Source: Toxonevra muliebris
Lineage: Eukaryota > Arthropoda > Insecta > Diptera > Pallopteridae
NCBI GenBank assembly: GCA_963691655.1
Contig: OY829326.1
Span: 70,611,235 to 70,675,234, forward strand
DNA length: 64,000 nucleotides
Direction: 5' to 3'
Each line of letters starts with the position of its first letter. The first letter of the stretch is position 1. The notes under the pieces are model-generated. The model saw only the letters and a list, made by a program, of their open reading frames with translations, had not been told where the DNA came from and did not search any database. Both the position numbers and the translations under genes were made by a program. Shown here one piece after another: positions 47,901 to 61,069 of this stretch.

Positions 47901-48759
47901 ATGAAAAAATAAATTAATTAAAAAAAAAAAATTTTTAAACAAAATTTTTAAAGTTTCGATGAAAAAAAATATGAACTGCATTTTTAATTTTTTTTTTTTA
48001 CTACTAAAAAAGCTAATATTGTGTTAAAATTTTCGGTTTAGATAAGTTCTATAAGCAATATTATTGTACATCGTTTTTATAGTATCCTTATTAATAAAAT
48101 TCCTACACAACACAAGAGACAAGTAATTTCGTTAGAAACTTCGAATGATTTAAAGTTTATGTCAATTGGATCAACCATTACCAAGATTTACACCAGCAAC
48201 AGAAAAAAGCCAAAAATCACGTTTTTTTTTGCAAATTTCTCGAAAACACTTCGTTGCAAAAATACCTGAGTTCAATTTTCTTTTTCAACGACCCAAAGTC
48301 TCATAAACTTGTTTTTCTTCTGGTTCATTTTTCGTGTAAACTAGTGTAATATGGAATTCACCTTTTTGTGCTCGGTTTTTTGGGAAAATATTTTGAGATT
48401 TTTCATCTTACACGATTTTTTTTTAAGTTGTGGAATATACCCCCAAATTTACCATATATCGCATGCATTTCTTTACACGATTTTTTTACACGGTTTTCAA
48501 AGGAACGTATCTACCGTGTAAAAAAAGATTTAGTATGTGTATTGTATATGCATCCAAAGAATATTAGTCTGTTTTAAAATGATACATAAGAGTTGCTTTA
48601 CAAACATTTTTCAAACCTTAACTCACGTAAACATCAAAAAAAGAACACACAATTTTATTTCTTCAAATACGTTAATCGCAAATAAAGAAATTGAAACTAC
48701 GGTACGAAAAAGAGGCGGTTTGTTCCTAAATTAAAAGACTTTCTAAGGAATTCAACTAA
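47901..48759. other. No gene recognised
   Basis: A/T-run-rich. The ORFs at 48368-48577 and 48537-48734 have no family features. Confidence 0.4.
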
Positions 48760-49500
48760 AGGCTGATTTTATTGCTGTTTAGTTTTCAGTATAAAATTTT
48801 TTACAGTTTCCTAGTGATTCGTGACATGTGTCAAAGCCAAACATGCTCAGTAAGCATTGCCATTTCATCATGGTAAGACTAACAAATTATAGAATTTTAT
48901 TTTCAAAATTCGTGCTCTGTGAGAAATGTTTTTCACGCACTTCAACCATTTTATGATCGTCATAATTGACCTACTGAGTAAACAATTGAAGCCATAGTAA
49001 CAAAATTTCGCACCAGTTTTACGCTATTGGATATCAATCTATCTACCCGCGTACGTAAAATGCGTTCACTGGAAAATATTGCTACAATAGTAGCAAGTAT
49101 TGATTAAGGCCGTGATTTGTCCATCTGTCGCCGTTTGAAGCAATTGGGATTATGTTACTTGACTAGGTTTAAAATTTTACGGAAGGATCTTGACCTAAGA
49201 GTGTATAAAATACAGCTAGTTCAAGAATTGAAGCCGGACGACGTGCCATAGCGTCGAAACAATGGACCTATTGAGAGATGAGTTCGGTGAGCAATTTATC
49301 TCACGTTCCAGACCAGTGAGTTGGCCATCTAGGTCGAGCAATTTGACACCTGTAGACTATTTTTTTGTCGGGCTACGTGATGCCACTCGCCTCTGCCGAT
49401 AAACTAGCAATTGCAGCTTTGAAAAAAAAACTTACATGTGTTATTAGCGAGATACCGCCGAAAAAGTGATTCAAAATTAGACTTCACACATGGAGCACTC
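48760..49500 (+). pseudogene. Mariner-like element, copy B, catalytic core deleted
   Basis: Starts GGCTGATTTTATTGCTG. The N-terminal frames read SVRNVFHALQPFYDRHN and later RSLENIATIVASID, then FKILRKDLDLRVYKIQLVQE and LKPDDVP. After that the sequence jumps to LLRDEFGEQFISRS and SSNLTPVDYF near the third catalytic Asp, and a degraded C terminus. The segment with the first two catalytic acids is missing. Several stops; not functional. Confidence 0.75.
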
Positions 49501-49919
49501 ACAACATACATAGTTGTGGTCAACATTCACATAATATAATCTTTAAAAAGTAAATAACAAGCATTGATTTATCGCCTCAAAAACTAATTTCAGATGGCAA
49601 AAATTTTTTAAATTAAAAACCAATCGTACATACGAGCTTTGTACGAATGGAGTAGTGCTGAATTATATATATACCCAGTCCCAAATAAATAGATACATAT
49701 TTACAAAAATACAATCTTATCCCAGTGGAAAGAGGATTGGTTGCTCAGTCTTTAAAGCTATTGCATAGGCATTACTTACTGTTAAAATTCTAGGCAATGG
49801 CAAGAACTGAAAATGGTTTGTTGGTTTTTATGTATAAATTGCAGTATATTTAATAGAGTGAATAGATATTATATCTTTAACTTTCCTGTTATTCGAGTTT
49901 TACCAATTGTTTACTAAGT
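49501..49919. other. No gene recognised
   Basis: AT-rich, no structure noticed. Confidence 0.4.
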
Positions 49920-50730
49920 TTTTCTCCGGAGCCCCTTAAAAATAATCCAAAACTGGGTCCAGTGGCCCAAAAAACCTTGCGTAGACAATCATGGGACCAT
50001 TAAGGTGACTGCAAAATTAGGACTAAGATGGCAGCAAAAAACAAAATAAAGACCAAAAACCCAAAGTTAACCCAAGTGGGAGCCTCAGCGCTTGGTAAGG
50101 CAATTGTCAATCATTCGCAAACGTACATATTTCCGCTAGATCCGCAGTGTCAATGAGAGTTGTTGCTACTAAGCATCTGAGTCAGGAACAGTGGTAACTC
50201 CTCTGTCAGCTCACTTATCCGGTATTGGTTTCAATAATTAAGCCGACCCATTACCGTTCGATTGACGGGTAAAATGCAGGCTTCGGCAGCTAAGCCATCC
50301 AGTGGAGGTCAACTCCACCAGAACGGACCCTAGCACTGCACCGACTTCAGATGCGTGGCGAAGCGCTGGTTAGCCCTTCAATGCCAGCAAAGAAGAGATC
50401 AACTACGGCTTCGACTCAATCTCTCTCAGGGTTTATAGGGAAGATAAGTTAGATAAGCAGGAAATGAACGAATTACCTTTGGCAAAGACCGCGGTCTTTT
50501 TGGATACCTTGTCTTTTCCGACGACGGGAGTATCAGGTTCTCCTCTAAACTAGTTGGCGGTTTTTTTGGTAAAATGGAGATTTGCCAATACCAATGGTGG
50601 TAAAGGCGGTACAAATTATCCTTCACCACTTGTTCTTCATTCTTCATTCTTTAAGTAGTCGAATTGTCTTCATGCGTAAAGCGGGGTAGGCGTCCCAAGT
50701 GGGGGCGTCAAGTGTTCGAAAATAAAATTT
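49920..50730. other. GC-elevated block, probable decayed retroelement
   Basis: Higher GC than flanks, with long stretches lacking A/T runs. A - strand frame (50426-50647) gives MKNEEQVVKDNLYRLYHHWY and a Pro/Lys-rich tail, which I do not recognise. It looks like formerly coding inserted DNA; unassigned. Confidence 0.3.
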
Positions 50731-53700
50731 CAAAACCGGTTCAAATAATTACAAATACCAATTTAAAACTCGGTTAAACCTGTTAACCGTCATTGAAATA
50801 AAATTTTGTAATCAAAAACAAAAATTTATTAAAACAAAGGAACTAATAAAACACATAAAGTTTGTACATATGGAATATAAAACTATCAATTTTGAGTACA
50901 CAGTATGTAGTACAAAAAAAAATCAAATGAACAAAAATAAAAACCAATTCCAAGTCGAAAATGTGTTCGTAAATTTCGTTTTGCGAGCGACAGCGCACTT
51001 ACTCCAAATGCGACAAAACGTTGTGCATAATACCATTACTTCTAAACAAAACATGGTCACACTTTGAAATTTGCATATATTTTTTAAAACAGTACTAGCA
51101 ATGTTTATGATTTTTTTCAGATTTTTTCATGCTCCAGAACAATGTTTGCTTGCTAATTGTTATAAACGAATACTTATAAATAAACAAATTACCGTTATTT
51201 GGCGATAGAAAAAAATCTTCATAAACTATCACTAAAAAAGAAGTACTCCTGAAAATTTCGATAAATTTGGTTGAGCAGATCCCGAAATACATCAAATTGA
51301 AAAAAATCTTCTTAAAATTATGAATATCAATAAGTGTCAATAAGTTGTAAAAAAAAAAATTTTATGAGCTAAAAATTTGGGAATCGTATTTTCTTATAGA
51401 AACTTACTAATTTCCATATTTACATGAAAATCTGAGAAAAAATAATTTTCAGTGATTGATTTCACGAATTCTGACCCATAATCAAAAATTAAGGTCACTT
51501 AACACAAACTGGTTCTTAAAAATATATTTCATATTGAAAAAAAGGGATAAGGAAATGGTTCATAGTTTTAACCTTTAACTACTCAGGTGTACAAAAATCA
51601 GGTTATTATTGACGTTGGTCCTGGGATCAGAGAATTCTCAGACTGGTGCATTGATATATAATTTATTTGTAAAAAATCAAAAATAAGATAAATTTGTTTT
51701 TTAAAAAATTGAAATTTTTTTACAAGAAAAGTAAAACAAACTTTTTTCTTGAAAAATACTGAGAAACTTTACATTTATACTGCTCGAGTTGTTCGAAGAA
51801 CCGACAGAAATGACATCCATAGTCCCAACCCAACCCAAAAACATTTTTCTGATATTAGTCCTGAATTCACCCATGAACTCTTTTTTAATTTCAGTCCTGA
51901 ATTCTGCCCAGGATTGGGGAGGTCTTATGAATTTTTCCACTGGATATAAAAGGAAAATATTGTTGTTCTCTCATTTAAGCAACATATACACACACAAATA
52001 TAAATTTCCATATTGATATATCAAAAACATGCAAGAAAGTTGCAAATTTATTTGAAACTACGTTCCAAACCCAAATGAAAAATGTAGTAACAAATTAAAC
52101 TTTTGTGATTTCAATACCAATTGAAGAATGAATGAAAATATAAAAATATAAGTTTTTGCTATTTACTATTTACTTAAGAACTTCTTCATAAACTTGTGCA
52201 AGTTTTGTAATCAAGAAAATTATTTTTATAAACAGTTTGCACATATGTTTATTCATTTATTAGTTTTAATAAAAAGCAAAATGTTTTACACGTTTCAACT
52301 GATTGTTACTTTAGTGCAGCTCTTTGTAAAAAAAAAAACTAGTACATAAGTTGTTCAAAAAACTTTACTTCTACACAAATGTGCAAAAGGAACGTCAACA
52401 AAGGTTCGTGCGATGGGGAAAACGACATGAGGAAGGAGGTAGAGAAAGGTAAAGAAGCAATAGGAAATGTTGTACATGCAAGAAAACAAAAAACTTTCTT
52501 GCTTCTTAAATATTTCAAAAAAGAAATGTACCAAATTTCAACACTACCGCACTAGGATAAATCACGCATGCTACACACACATAACGCAACAAAATTTAAT
52601 CTGGTGGTGGTGCTGTTGCTGCTGCTGGGCATAAGGCTAAAAAACACAAATGCTTCTTCTCACAAGCATACATACTTTGGAATCCAAAAATCAAAAAAAT
52701 TTTTAACGAAAAATATATTCTTCTTTTGCAAATTTTAGTTGCAGAAAATTTATTGCACAGTTTCAGTCTAGTGTAATAACAAAACCAATAATGCCACACC
52801 AGACATGCTATATACGTGCACACCTATGCACACGCAACCACAACTGCATTGTTGACCTCTGACATTGCCACCACGATATGTCATAAACAATTTTTTTTAA
52901 CGTGGAAAAAAGCTATTAACGCCATTTGCAGTCACCTAAAAGCGCGTTGACAGCAACAGCAGAACAGTTGAGTGAGAGGCTGCATATTTTGAGGAAGACA
53001 TTTTAAAGCTCTTTGTCTGCAATTTCGGTTTGTGAAATTTACAATTTGCTGAGATTGTGTTTTCCGAAAATACCTAATTAGGGTTAGTGCCATGCGTATT
53101 GGCAAAAATGTATAGATGTATTAAAATCTGAAGAAAACAACAAAGGATCGTTAATATAGATTAGGGTGCCCAACTGAATTAAAGGAAAAAGAGAACGTTT
53201 ACAGTAAAAAATAGAGTACAAAAGAGTACATTTAATAAAACACAAATTTTGTACATCAAATTAATGTAAACATAAATAATTGAATTTTCGTCAAGCATTC
53301 ATCATGCTAAAAATTTGCTTCACATTGACATTATGTAGGGTATAGCAATACCATATATATCTTCAAAAACTCAGAATTTTGTTCAATATTTGTAACTAAA
53401 AAAAACTGCACCCACATGTGACAATTTATTAGAAAAATGATCAATTTAAAATCTGTTTGTTTTCCACACTGACAATAACCCACAAACATTTTTAAGCACT
53501 CTGGTCGTACGGTGAAAATTGAAAAGTAGTTGTAAATTTCAATATTAATTTCTCAAATTCAATAGCATACTGAATGCCGTTGGGTAAAATGTGAGCGTGA
53601 CAACCAATACCGACTATTTTTTTCTCACAAAGGAATGCTTGTTTCAATCTATGATGTATATGGTTCTTTCCTATGTATACCGCCGAAATTAATGTTACAA

Positions 53701-53868
53701 TTGTCGCCACAAAACGCTATACATTTCTCAAAAATATTAAATTTTTTGACTAAAAAAATAAAAAAATAATATAAAATAATTAAACTAATTGTTTTACTCA
53801 AAAAACTGCGAAGTAAATACCACAATTTTTGTGATAATATTAACTCTTTTCTTTAATGATTTTTAGCC
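50731..53868. other. No gene recognised
   Basis: AT-rich intergenic-type DNA. AGTCCTGAATTC occurs twice near 51860-51903. A CTG-type simple repeat is at 52600-52628. Short ORFs have no family features. Confidence 0.45.
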
Positions 53869-55057
53869 AAACCAGAAAAGAGTAATCCTTACCCCGACGG
53901 AGTATATTCAACTCCGAAGAGTGAGTTATACTTTTGAGGAGTCATATTAACTCCGGTAAGGAGTTATATTAAGAATATAAATTCTTAAAGTAGCTGATAA
54001 TAAAAAAGTTATACCAACTCCGTAAAATGTTGATTCAACCCTTAAAAGAGTTTAATTAACCACTTGAAATTCTTGAACTAAATGTAAAAAGAGTTTGTTG
54101 AACTCCGACTGGGAGTTGAATCAACTCCGCAAAATGTTACCTCAACCTTCAAAACAGTACAATAAACCACGTGAAATTCTTCACTCGACATTAAAAAGAG
54201 CTGGTCCAACTCAGACTAGAATATTATCCCAGCCCTTAAAAGACTTCGATTAACAACTTCTTAAACCAAAATTGAAAACAAGTTCGGTTTTTATGTTTTT
54301 ATTAGCTTTTATTAATTTATTAGACAAATATATGATATTCACAGATATTTTAGTATAAACAAAAAAATAAATAAAAATATAGCAAATGAACTACCGCTTT
54401 CAGATTCAGCTAGGACAAAGCCTTCGTTCAACTCTGATAAAAAATGTTTCACTTCAGAATTCAATGTCAACACCGTATAGTTCACATTGTCCATATTATA
54501 GAGTTACAAAAAATTCACAATTATTCACACCAAATTTGACAGGAATTAAAAATTAATATAAATCACATACGTCTTTCACAATGAACTACAGAATATGCAA
54601 TGAAAATATTCCCGTTCTTCTCTCCATACATTAGGAAAAAAAAGAGTACAATTGATTCCGTTCAGAGTTAATCTTACATTTTGGGAAAAACTGATTTATT
54701 TTAATCTTTGTTTAGGAATACAGTTGACTCCGTTCAGAGTTAATCTTACATTTTGGGAAAAGTTGAATTATATGAAACTCTGTTTCGGAGTTACAGTTGA
54801 CTCTGTTCAGAGTTAATAGTAGATTTTTATAGAACCTTTGAAAATGAGTTATATTTACGTAGAAAAAAGATGATTGATTTACCTTTTTCATGGTTATATT
54901 AACCATTTTCAGAGTTAATCGAACACATATTGGTTGAAACTACAGAGTTAATTTGAAATTGCCTTCAGAGTCATTCTGACACTGACAAAAAGTTATTATA
55001 ATCACAAAAAGAGTTGAATCAACTCAAAAAAACTTCAAACAACTCTTTTCAGTGTTG
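53869..55057. mobile_element. GAGTT/AACTC-rich element
   Basis: At least 20 copies of GAGTT or AACTC occur in 1.2 kb, several as inverted pairs such as GAGTTGAATCAACTC at 55011-55025. Possible ends are AAACCAGAAAAGAGT at 53869 and the complement of AACACTGAAAAGAGTTG at 55056. No ORF. Probably a non-autonomous element with subterminal repeats. Confidence 0.55.
54650..54866 (+). repeat. Tandem repeat, ~72-bp unit x3
   Basis: TTGAYTCYGTTCAGAGTTAAT recurs at about 54652, 54724 and 54797. The first two units also share CTTACATTTTGGGAAAA. It lies inside the GAGTT-rich element. Confidence 0.7.
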
Positions 55058-55983
55058 GTTGCATAAAAGTAGTATTCAAAGTTATATTAATTCACAGAAA
55101 ATGTTGTATTAACTCCGCATATTTTTTTCAGTGTTCAGATTTCTCATTTAAAACCGACTTAAAGTCTATCGAATTATAGCAAATTTCAAAGTCAGCGTCA
55201 AAGTACTGTATTACAATTTGAAATATCTTAATTGCATCAGAACATTTTTTAAAACTTCCTTTTTCATCCTGCTAGATCGAATTAAGTTCAGAATTTTAAA
55301 ATCCGCAAGCAGTAAACTATTCAGTTTATTTCTACAATCGATTGACTTAAAGATTAGATGTACTGTATAATAGTCCAGCCGACCAAATCTTCGTAAATGA
55401 TATCGTTTACGAGACTTTGGAGATAGTTTTGCGGACAAAACTATCGCTAATGGATCCAAAAACGATAAGAAAACGAATCATATGTCGCTCAGTTTGTGGC
55501 AGCAAAAGTCTCGTTTACGACACTCGCAAAAGATGATATCTATATTATGACAGCGAGCCTTTTGCGAGTCTTTTTACTAATCGTTTCTGATATCATTTAT
55601 GATAACGGTAACGAGCCTTTTGCGATATTTTTGCGAGTCTTTTATACATGTAATTTTTTACTACAACTACGAAAATTAATTAATTAATTTTGTGATCTGC
55701 TAGATTTTCAAATATTTTATCTAATACTACAAAATTATCATACTACTCTGTATTATAAAATAAAAAAATAAATAATAATAATAATAAAAGATTAAAAAAT
55801 GATGGATTTTAAATTGTACCTACAATTTAAAAAGCATAAAGTACATAAACGTAAAGTGCGTTTATGTACTTAGCATACATTACCGTCTTGTCTAGCGGCT
55901 AATTTTTATAACCTTCTTATATTCAATATAAATTTGAAGTATATCAGAATTATAAGAAAGTGTACAAGTACAAATCTTTGTCA
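55058..55983. other. No gene; CGTTTRCGA/CGAGTCTTTT words
   Basis: The words GCGAGCCTTTTGCGA, TTTTGCGAGTCTTTT and AAAACTATCG recur at 55380-55640 and again within the minisatellite downstream, suggesting one larger repeat domain. Confidence 0.45.
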
Positions 55984-56193
55984 GTGTTTTGCGGCGCTCG
56001 TATTTATGCTCGCAAAACTATCGTTTGCAAGCACGTTTGCGGACAATAAGCGAGTGTTTTGCGACACTCGTACTTATGCCCGCAAAACTAACGTTTGCAA
56101 GCAAGTTTGCGGACATTAAGCAGATGTTCTTGCGGCACTCGTATTTATGCCCGCAAAACGCTATTTTCTAAGCGCGTTTGCGATAGTTTAGGC
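55984..56193 (+). repeat. Minisatellite, ~70-bp unit x3
   Basis: Three units starting near 55984, 56054 and 56124, each with GCGRCRCTCGTATTTATGC, CGCAAAAC and (units 1-2) CGTTTGCAAGCA, GTTTGCGGACA. Open frames across it merely follow the repeat. Confidence 0.8.
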
Positions 56194-58024
56194 GAACTTT
56201 TGCTCAACATTCGCTTCAAGGTCCACTGGGAGGCTAAAGTAACCTCACAAGCAGATATTTGATTTTATTTGGAAGATTCCGGCTCGAACTTGTCCAACAC
56301 AGATGTTGACATTGAGATTGCTGTAATGCTGTTTTATGGATTTTGGTTAAAATAAATGTTTATCAACAAAGTTGCATTCAATGTGCAGAAACAAATTCTT
56401 GAAAAGTTTATACAATTGAAAAAAGAGTACATAAAGAGCAATAATAGTACAAAAAAGATTTGGATAAAGTGAAGAAATGAGGAATTTACAGAACATATTA
56501 TAAAAAATATTAAAAAATAATGAAAGGGTTATAATTAAAAGTTATCCCCTGGTTTTTATTGCTACTTAGATATTAAAAAAAATATAACAATATAACAATA
56601 CCAACTATTTTGATAGAGGCTGAGTGCATAATCGTTGACATGAACATTGATGGCTTGCCATTATTTCGGAGCTCTGCTACTCAATTGTGGCCAATGACAT
56701 TAATGACATTTTTTTTAAACTAATAAATGAAAATTGAACACCGAGCGTTTAATTTACTCGTAGAAATATGTAGTTCATTCCGCAACTGGTTATATAACTA
56801 GTCATATGACTACCCCCAAAAAGTAGAATCGGCAACTAGTTCTGATTTGCTCAAAATGTTATTAGTTCAGTAACTAATAGCGATAGGTATTAATACTCTG
56901 AAAGGTAGTACAGTAGGGCACAATTATCTTCTTGTAGGACATTAACATTGTAAAAGAGGCAGTTGACAGCATGTAAATGGGGGTTGCGGTGGAACCAGTA
57001 ATGGCTACTTTCCAACTAGTTGCTTTACTATTTATAGAATTAGTCAGCTTCACTGAAGGGATCGACCTCTGTGCTTATACTGTATGTGACCAATCCCCAT
57101 ACGTTCATATGCAAAAAGTCCGATCTCGACATTGGTTCTCTCAGTTTCATTTTATATGTTCTATGGTCAAGCCATCGTCACTTTTCGTCGTAGCTTATCT
57201 TGTACTCCCCCGTGTTTCTTCTATTCTTCCATCTCTTTCTTCAGTTAAATATTTTAGAGTGCATTCTTCGCGTGACTTTCTCATATCTTCATTTGCGTTG
57301 GCGCGCATTGCTAAGGTTAGGTTAGACTGGCAGTGGAGTGGAGTATCAAAATTACCCAAACCTTTATGAACACGAGATCTTCTTGATTCTCTGATAATAG
57401 AAGATTCGAGGTCAGCTAATTGCTAATGGCTGGTTAAACCATTTTGTTGTTTTAACGAACTCATCTAAATCTTTGATAGCAGAAGATTCGAATAGTTGAC
57501 CTAGAGATGCCAGAAAGTTGTTTCCTCCTCCTTCACATCGAGACACTTTCTTCAGAAGTCATTTGCGGGTTGTCTCAATCTTATGCATAGCTGAAATATT
57601 GCCCTTGCCTCGAATTGCTTTTTTCTATCGTTTGCGGTGACCATGATATATCAAGAACGGGTTAACTGAAATAACAAAAAACAAATTAGTTTTACCTTGT
57701 TCATAAACGGCGAGTTTCGCAAAATGGCGATTTCCCATATTTCATGAGCTAGAATTAGAAACCAAATCTCAAAATTACTGATTAATCGTTGGTTGGTTTT
57801 CGAGAAATCGTGGTCACCGCAAAGGCACTTTTCGTAAAAAATATGATTCCGAGATAATAGCGTTAGTTTTAAGACTTGCTTTCGAGAGTATTTGAGAGGT
57901 AGTGCACTATAATTTTATAAATTTAATAATTACTACATATTTTAATACATATTTTTCATACGATAAAAATGAATGTACACGACAGTAAAAATAAACAAAA
58001 ATGATCCTCTCCATAAGACTTCGA
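56194..58024. other. No recognised gene
   Basis: Contains a 130-codon open frame at 56977-57369 (+) in GC-richer DNA. It matches no family I know, and neither strand shows a domain. It may be retroelement-derived. Confidence 0.35.
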
Positions 58025-58630
58025 TTAATAATAGAGTCTTATGTGATGTTTGGTTTTTCAGTTCCCTTTTGATTCGTAACATATATCAAAGCCAAACATG
58101 CTCAGTTTTCATATTCAACCAATTCATTATGGTAAGACTTGCACCTGAACAACGCTTACAAATTATTGACTTTTATGATTAAAATTCGTGTTCTGTGGGA
58201 AATGTTTTTCGCACCCTTCGACCATTTTATGGTCATTATAATCGGCCTACTGAGCAAGCAATTCAAGCCGCAAACAGCAATTTTACCTACCCGTGTGCGT
58301 AGATTGCGTTCAGAGGCAAATATTGCTGATCTTGGCGTATAAAAACAACTTGTTCAAAAACTGAAGCCAGGAGACCTGCCATAGCAGGACCTATTGAGAG
58401 ATGAGTGCGGGGCGCAATTTATCTCACTTTTCGGACCAGTGAGTTGGCCACATACCATAAATCGTGCGATTTGAGATGATGTCATTCGGCAATGCCGACA
58501 AACCAGCGTCAACTGCATCCTTGGAAAGCAACGTTTCACGGGTTATTAGAGAGATACCAGCTACTATGCTCGAAAAGAGGTTCAAAATTGGGCTTCTCGA
58601 ACGGATAACTTACGGTCGGAATCACCCTGT
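58025..58630 (+). pseudogene. Mariner-like element, copy C, catalytic core deleted
   Basis: Starts at ATG 58129 with MVRLAPEQRLQIIDFYD, stop, then NSCSVGNVFRTLRPFYGHYN and RPTEQAI, the helix-turn-helix of this transposase family. It later jumps to GPIER and a frame resembling copy B's C terminus (GAGAGATGAGTGCGGGGCGC region). It ends at ATCACCCTGTAT, a common Tc1/mariner-type terminus. The deletion junction is close to that of copy B. Confidence 0.75.
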
Positions 58631-61069
58631 ATATGCGTAAATAAATAGTTTATCACATTTTCGTTTTTGATGTTAGAATTTTCGATGAATTTATGTCGAA
58701 AGTAAAACTTTTGTATACCAAACTAAATAAATAAAACAATTTCAAGTTATATTTTACACATTTCATATCCGTTGCAAACTTGCCGTAGTTTACTGCAATA
58801 TTCGAACGTATCGAATTACAAACAAGTTTATATTACTCTCTGGCTCTCTTTCACTCTATTTTCCTCATTCGTTTTTGACATTAAAATATCGCAACAATAT
58901 ATTATATTGTGATAAATATATATGCAGTTAGTGTATGCAACTTGAACTTGCTGTTGCGACTTCGTCTTTCTATGCCCACAATTTCAATTTTACCATCCAC
59001 TCACTCCCACATTCTTTATCATAGATTTTTAGGTGGCGGCAACAACGGGAGAGTAGAGGAAAGTTCTTGTTCTTGTGTATAAATGTATATGTATGTATGT
59101 ATTTTTTTTCCAAACGACTGCATTATTTAAGTTTTGTTTGTGATAAGTTTATCTACGGCAACAGTATTTGCAACAGTATAAATAGCTGAAGCTGTTGTTG
59201 TTGCTGTAATAGTTCTTGCAAGTTGCCGCTTGGCATTGCTGTTTGCTGCCTGCTACATGCTTGTTGCAAGTTTGCGTGTAACCAAAAGTGAAATTAAATG
59301 ATGGCATAAAGTTTTGAAGTTTTGTTTGGCTGCAGAGTATGAGAACGGAGAACAAGTATAAAGAACTTTTCTCGAACAGGAACATCTTGTTTGACTTTGA
59401 CTTTTAACAATATGCTCTCTTTCTATCTCTCTCTCTCTCTTTCGCTCTTAAGTTTTGTGATTATGTATACGAGTTTAATTTATTTCTTATTATTGTTGCG
59501 GTTCAAATTGCTGTTGTTGTTGTTGTTGTTACTGACAGTAACAATATTAGACTATGTTCCATTTTGGACTATGATATACGAGCGTATGCATGTAGAAAAT
59601 ACATTCATACATATGTTTGTATGCACGTGTTTCTGTGCAAGGATATGTATGTGGCACGCAAAATTGCATACATTTCAGAATTTTTTTTTTTTTTTGTTAT
59701 TTGTTTGCAAGTGAAATAAAAACCACAGCCGTGAATAAATCGAATTTAGGCATTCAAATATCATTTGCTGTTGTGTTGAAAATTTCATGGAATTTTTGTT
59801 GTTGCAATATTTCTCTTTGTTGTTGTTGTTGTTATTATTGTATATATGTATGCAATTTGTGATGCTACAATTGCATGTGCTGGCACTTGCGCCACCGCCT
59901 GAAAATTGAATTATTGAGTGCTTGCATACATAATTGCTTACATTCCCTAGCGAAAGACTGAGAGAATATACAAAATTCAGTATTTGTTGCATGCTTTTAG
60001 GCGTTTTAAAATGCCATCATCAATAATAATCTTTTATAGTATATTTTGAAAATGCAGTGTTTTTTTTTTCAATGTGCACAATAGTTATTCATTTGCATTT
60101 TGATTTGTTTTCATTTTGTAATATAGAGTTGAATTATTTTTAGCTCAGCATAATTTTAGAACTATTTTATAAATTCGGCAAAAAAATTCCGTTTTGAAAA
60201 TAAACTCGAAGGAATAATTTACTATTTACTATTCAAATATTCAGCAATTTGTCACGCAATAGAATTTTTTATTTATTGAATTTTTTCGGCACCATACAGA
60301 GTTGTTACTAATTCGTGAGGGGAAATATTTAAAGTTAAAGAATTTAATATTTTTGTTGTAATTCAAAAACCACCAATATGGATTAAACACTGCATCAATA
60401 TGGCGCTACCAATTTTTTTTAAAAATATATTTTTATTAATAAAACTTTTCCATACGGTATGAATCAGAGCATTAGCTAAGAAGTAATTATACACAAGTTA
60501 AGATCACTAAATTATAAAGACTACATAGTTTGTGTGAGCCAAATAGGCGCAATGCCAAGCATTGAGGGTAAATACTACTTAACCAATTTCGTAGACCAGT
60601 CTGGTTTTATTAATTCTTTGTAAAACCGATGGGGCAAATTCCTGTTTTCTTTGTATATTTGTTAAAGCGAAACAAAAATTTGCAATCAGCCCGCGTTATT
60701 GTATATCGCCATCCTTTATTTTTGTTTCGTTTTTCACTCAAACATTTTTAATGCATTTTCGCCAGAATTTTTTACTTCGTATTTGCTTTCAGTCTGTCAG
60801 TTGTTCTAATGTTAGTTTCAACAGAATAAAAAATGCTCTGAACAATGTATTATGTACACAAATCGCAGACTAAGGCCGTTCTCCCAATGGATACCGTTTC
60901 CCATCCATAAAAAGTGCGTGCCTGGATGATTTCTGCGCCTTACAACATTTATGCAAATCAGAAAAATCGGCGCCGAACCTGGAAGCATTTCCTTGTTAGT
61001 TGGTGTATGTATTCGGAATTTTTTTCTTTTCTTAATATATTTCTTTAAAATGAAAGTTTCGGGTTCTCG
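58631..61069. other. Simple-repeat-rich DNA, no gene
   Basis: GTTGTTGTTGC runs (59190-59205, 59510-59530, 59818-59832), a (CTCTCT)n run near 59425-59441 and TATGTATGTATG near 59090. ORFs over these runs are compositional. Confidence 0.5.

Noticed and set aside
49920..50730. Host exon cluster suggested by raised GC
   Set aside because: No consistent frame, splice sites or domain on either strand; a decayed retroelement is likelier.
55934..56171. Open frames crossing the 70-bp minisatellite
   Set aside because: The apparent protein repeat is only the DNA repeat translated; the frames differ between units.
55984..56193. Regularly spaced repeats resembling a CRISPR array
   Set aside because: Units are contiguous ~70-bp tandem copies without unique spacers, and the genome is eukaryotic.
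56977..57369. 130-codon open frame on the + strand
   Set aside because: No recognisable domain, no splice or poly(A) context, and composition suggests decayed inserted DNA. Not called as a gene, only mentioned in the regional entry.
59391..59992. Leu/Ser/Asn-rich open frames
   Set aside because: Translations of TTG and CTCT microsatellites.
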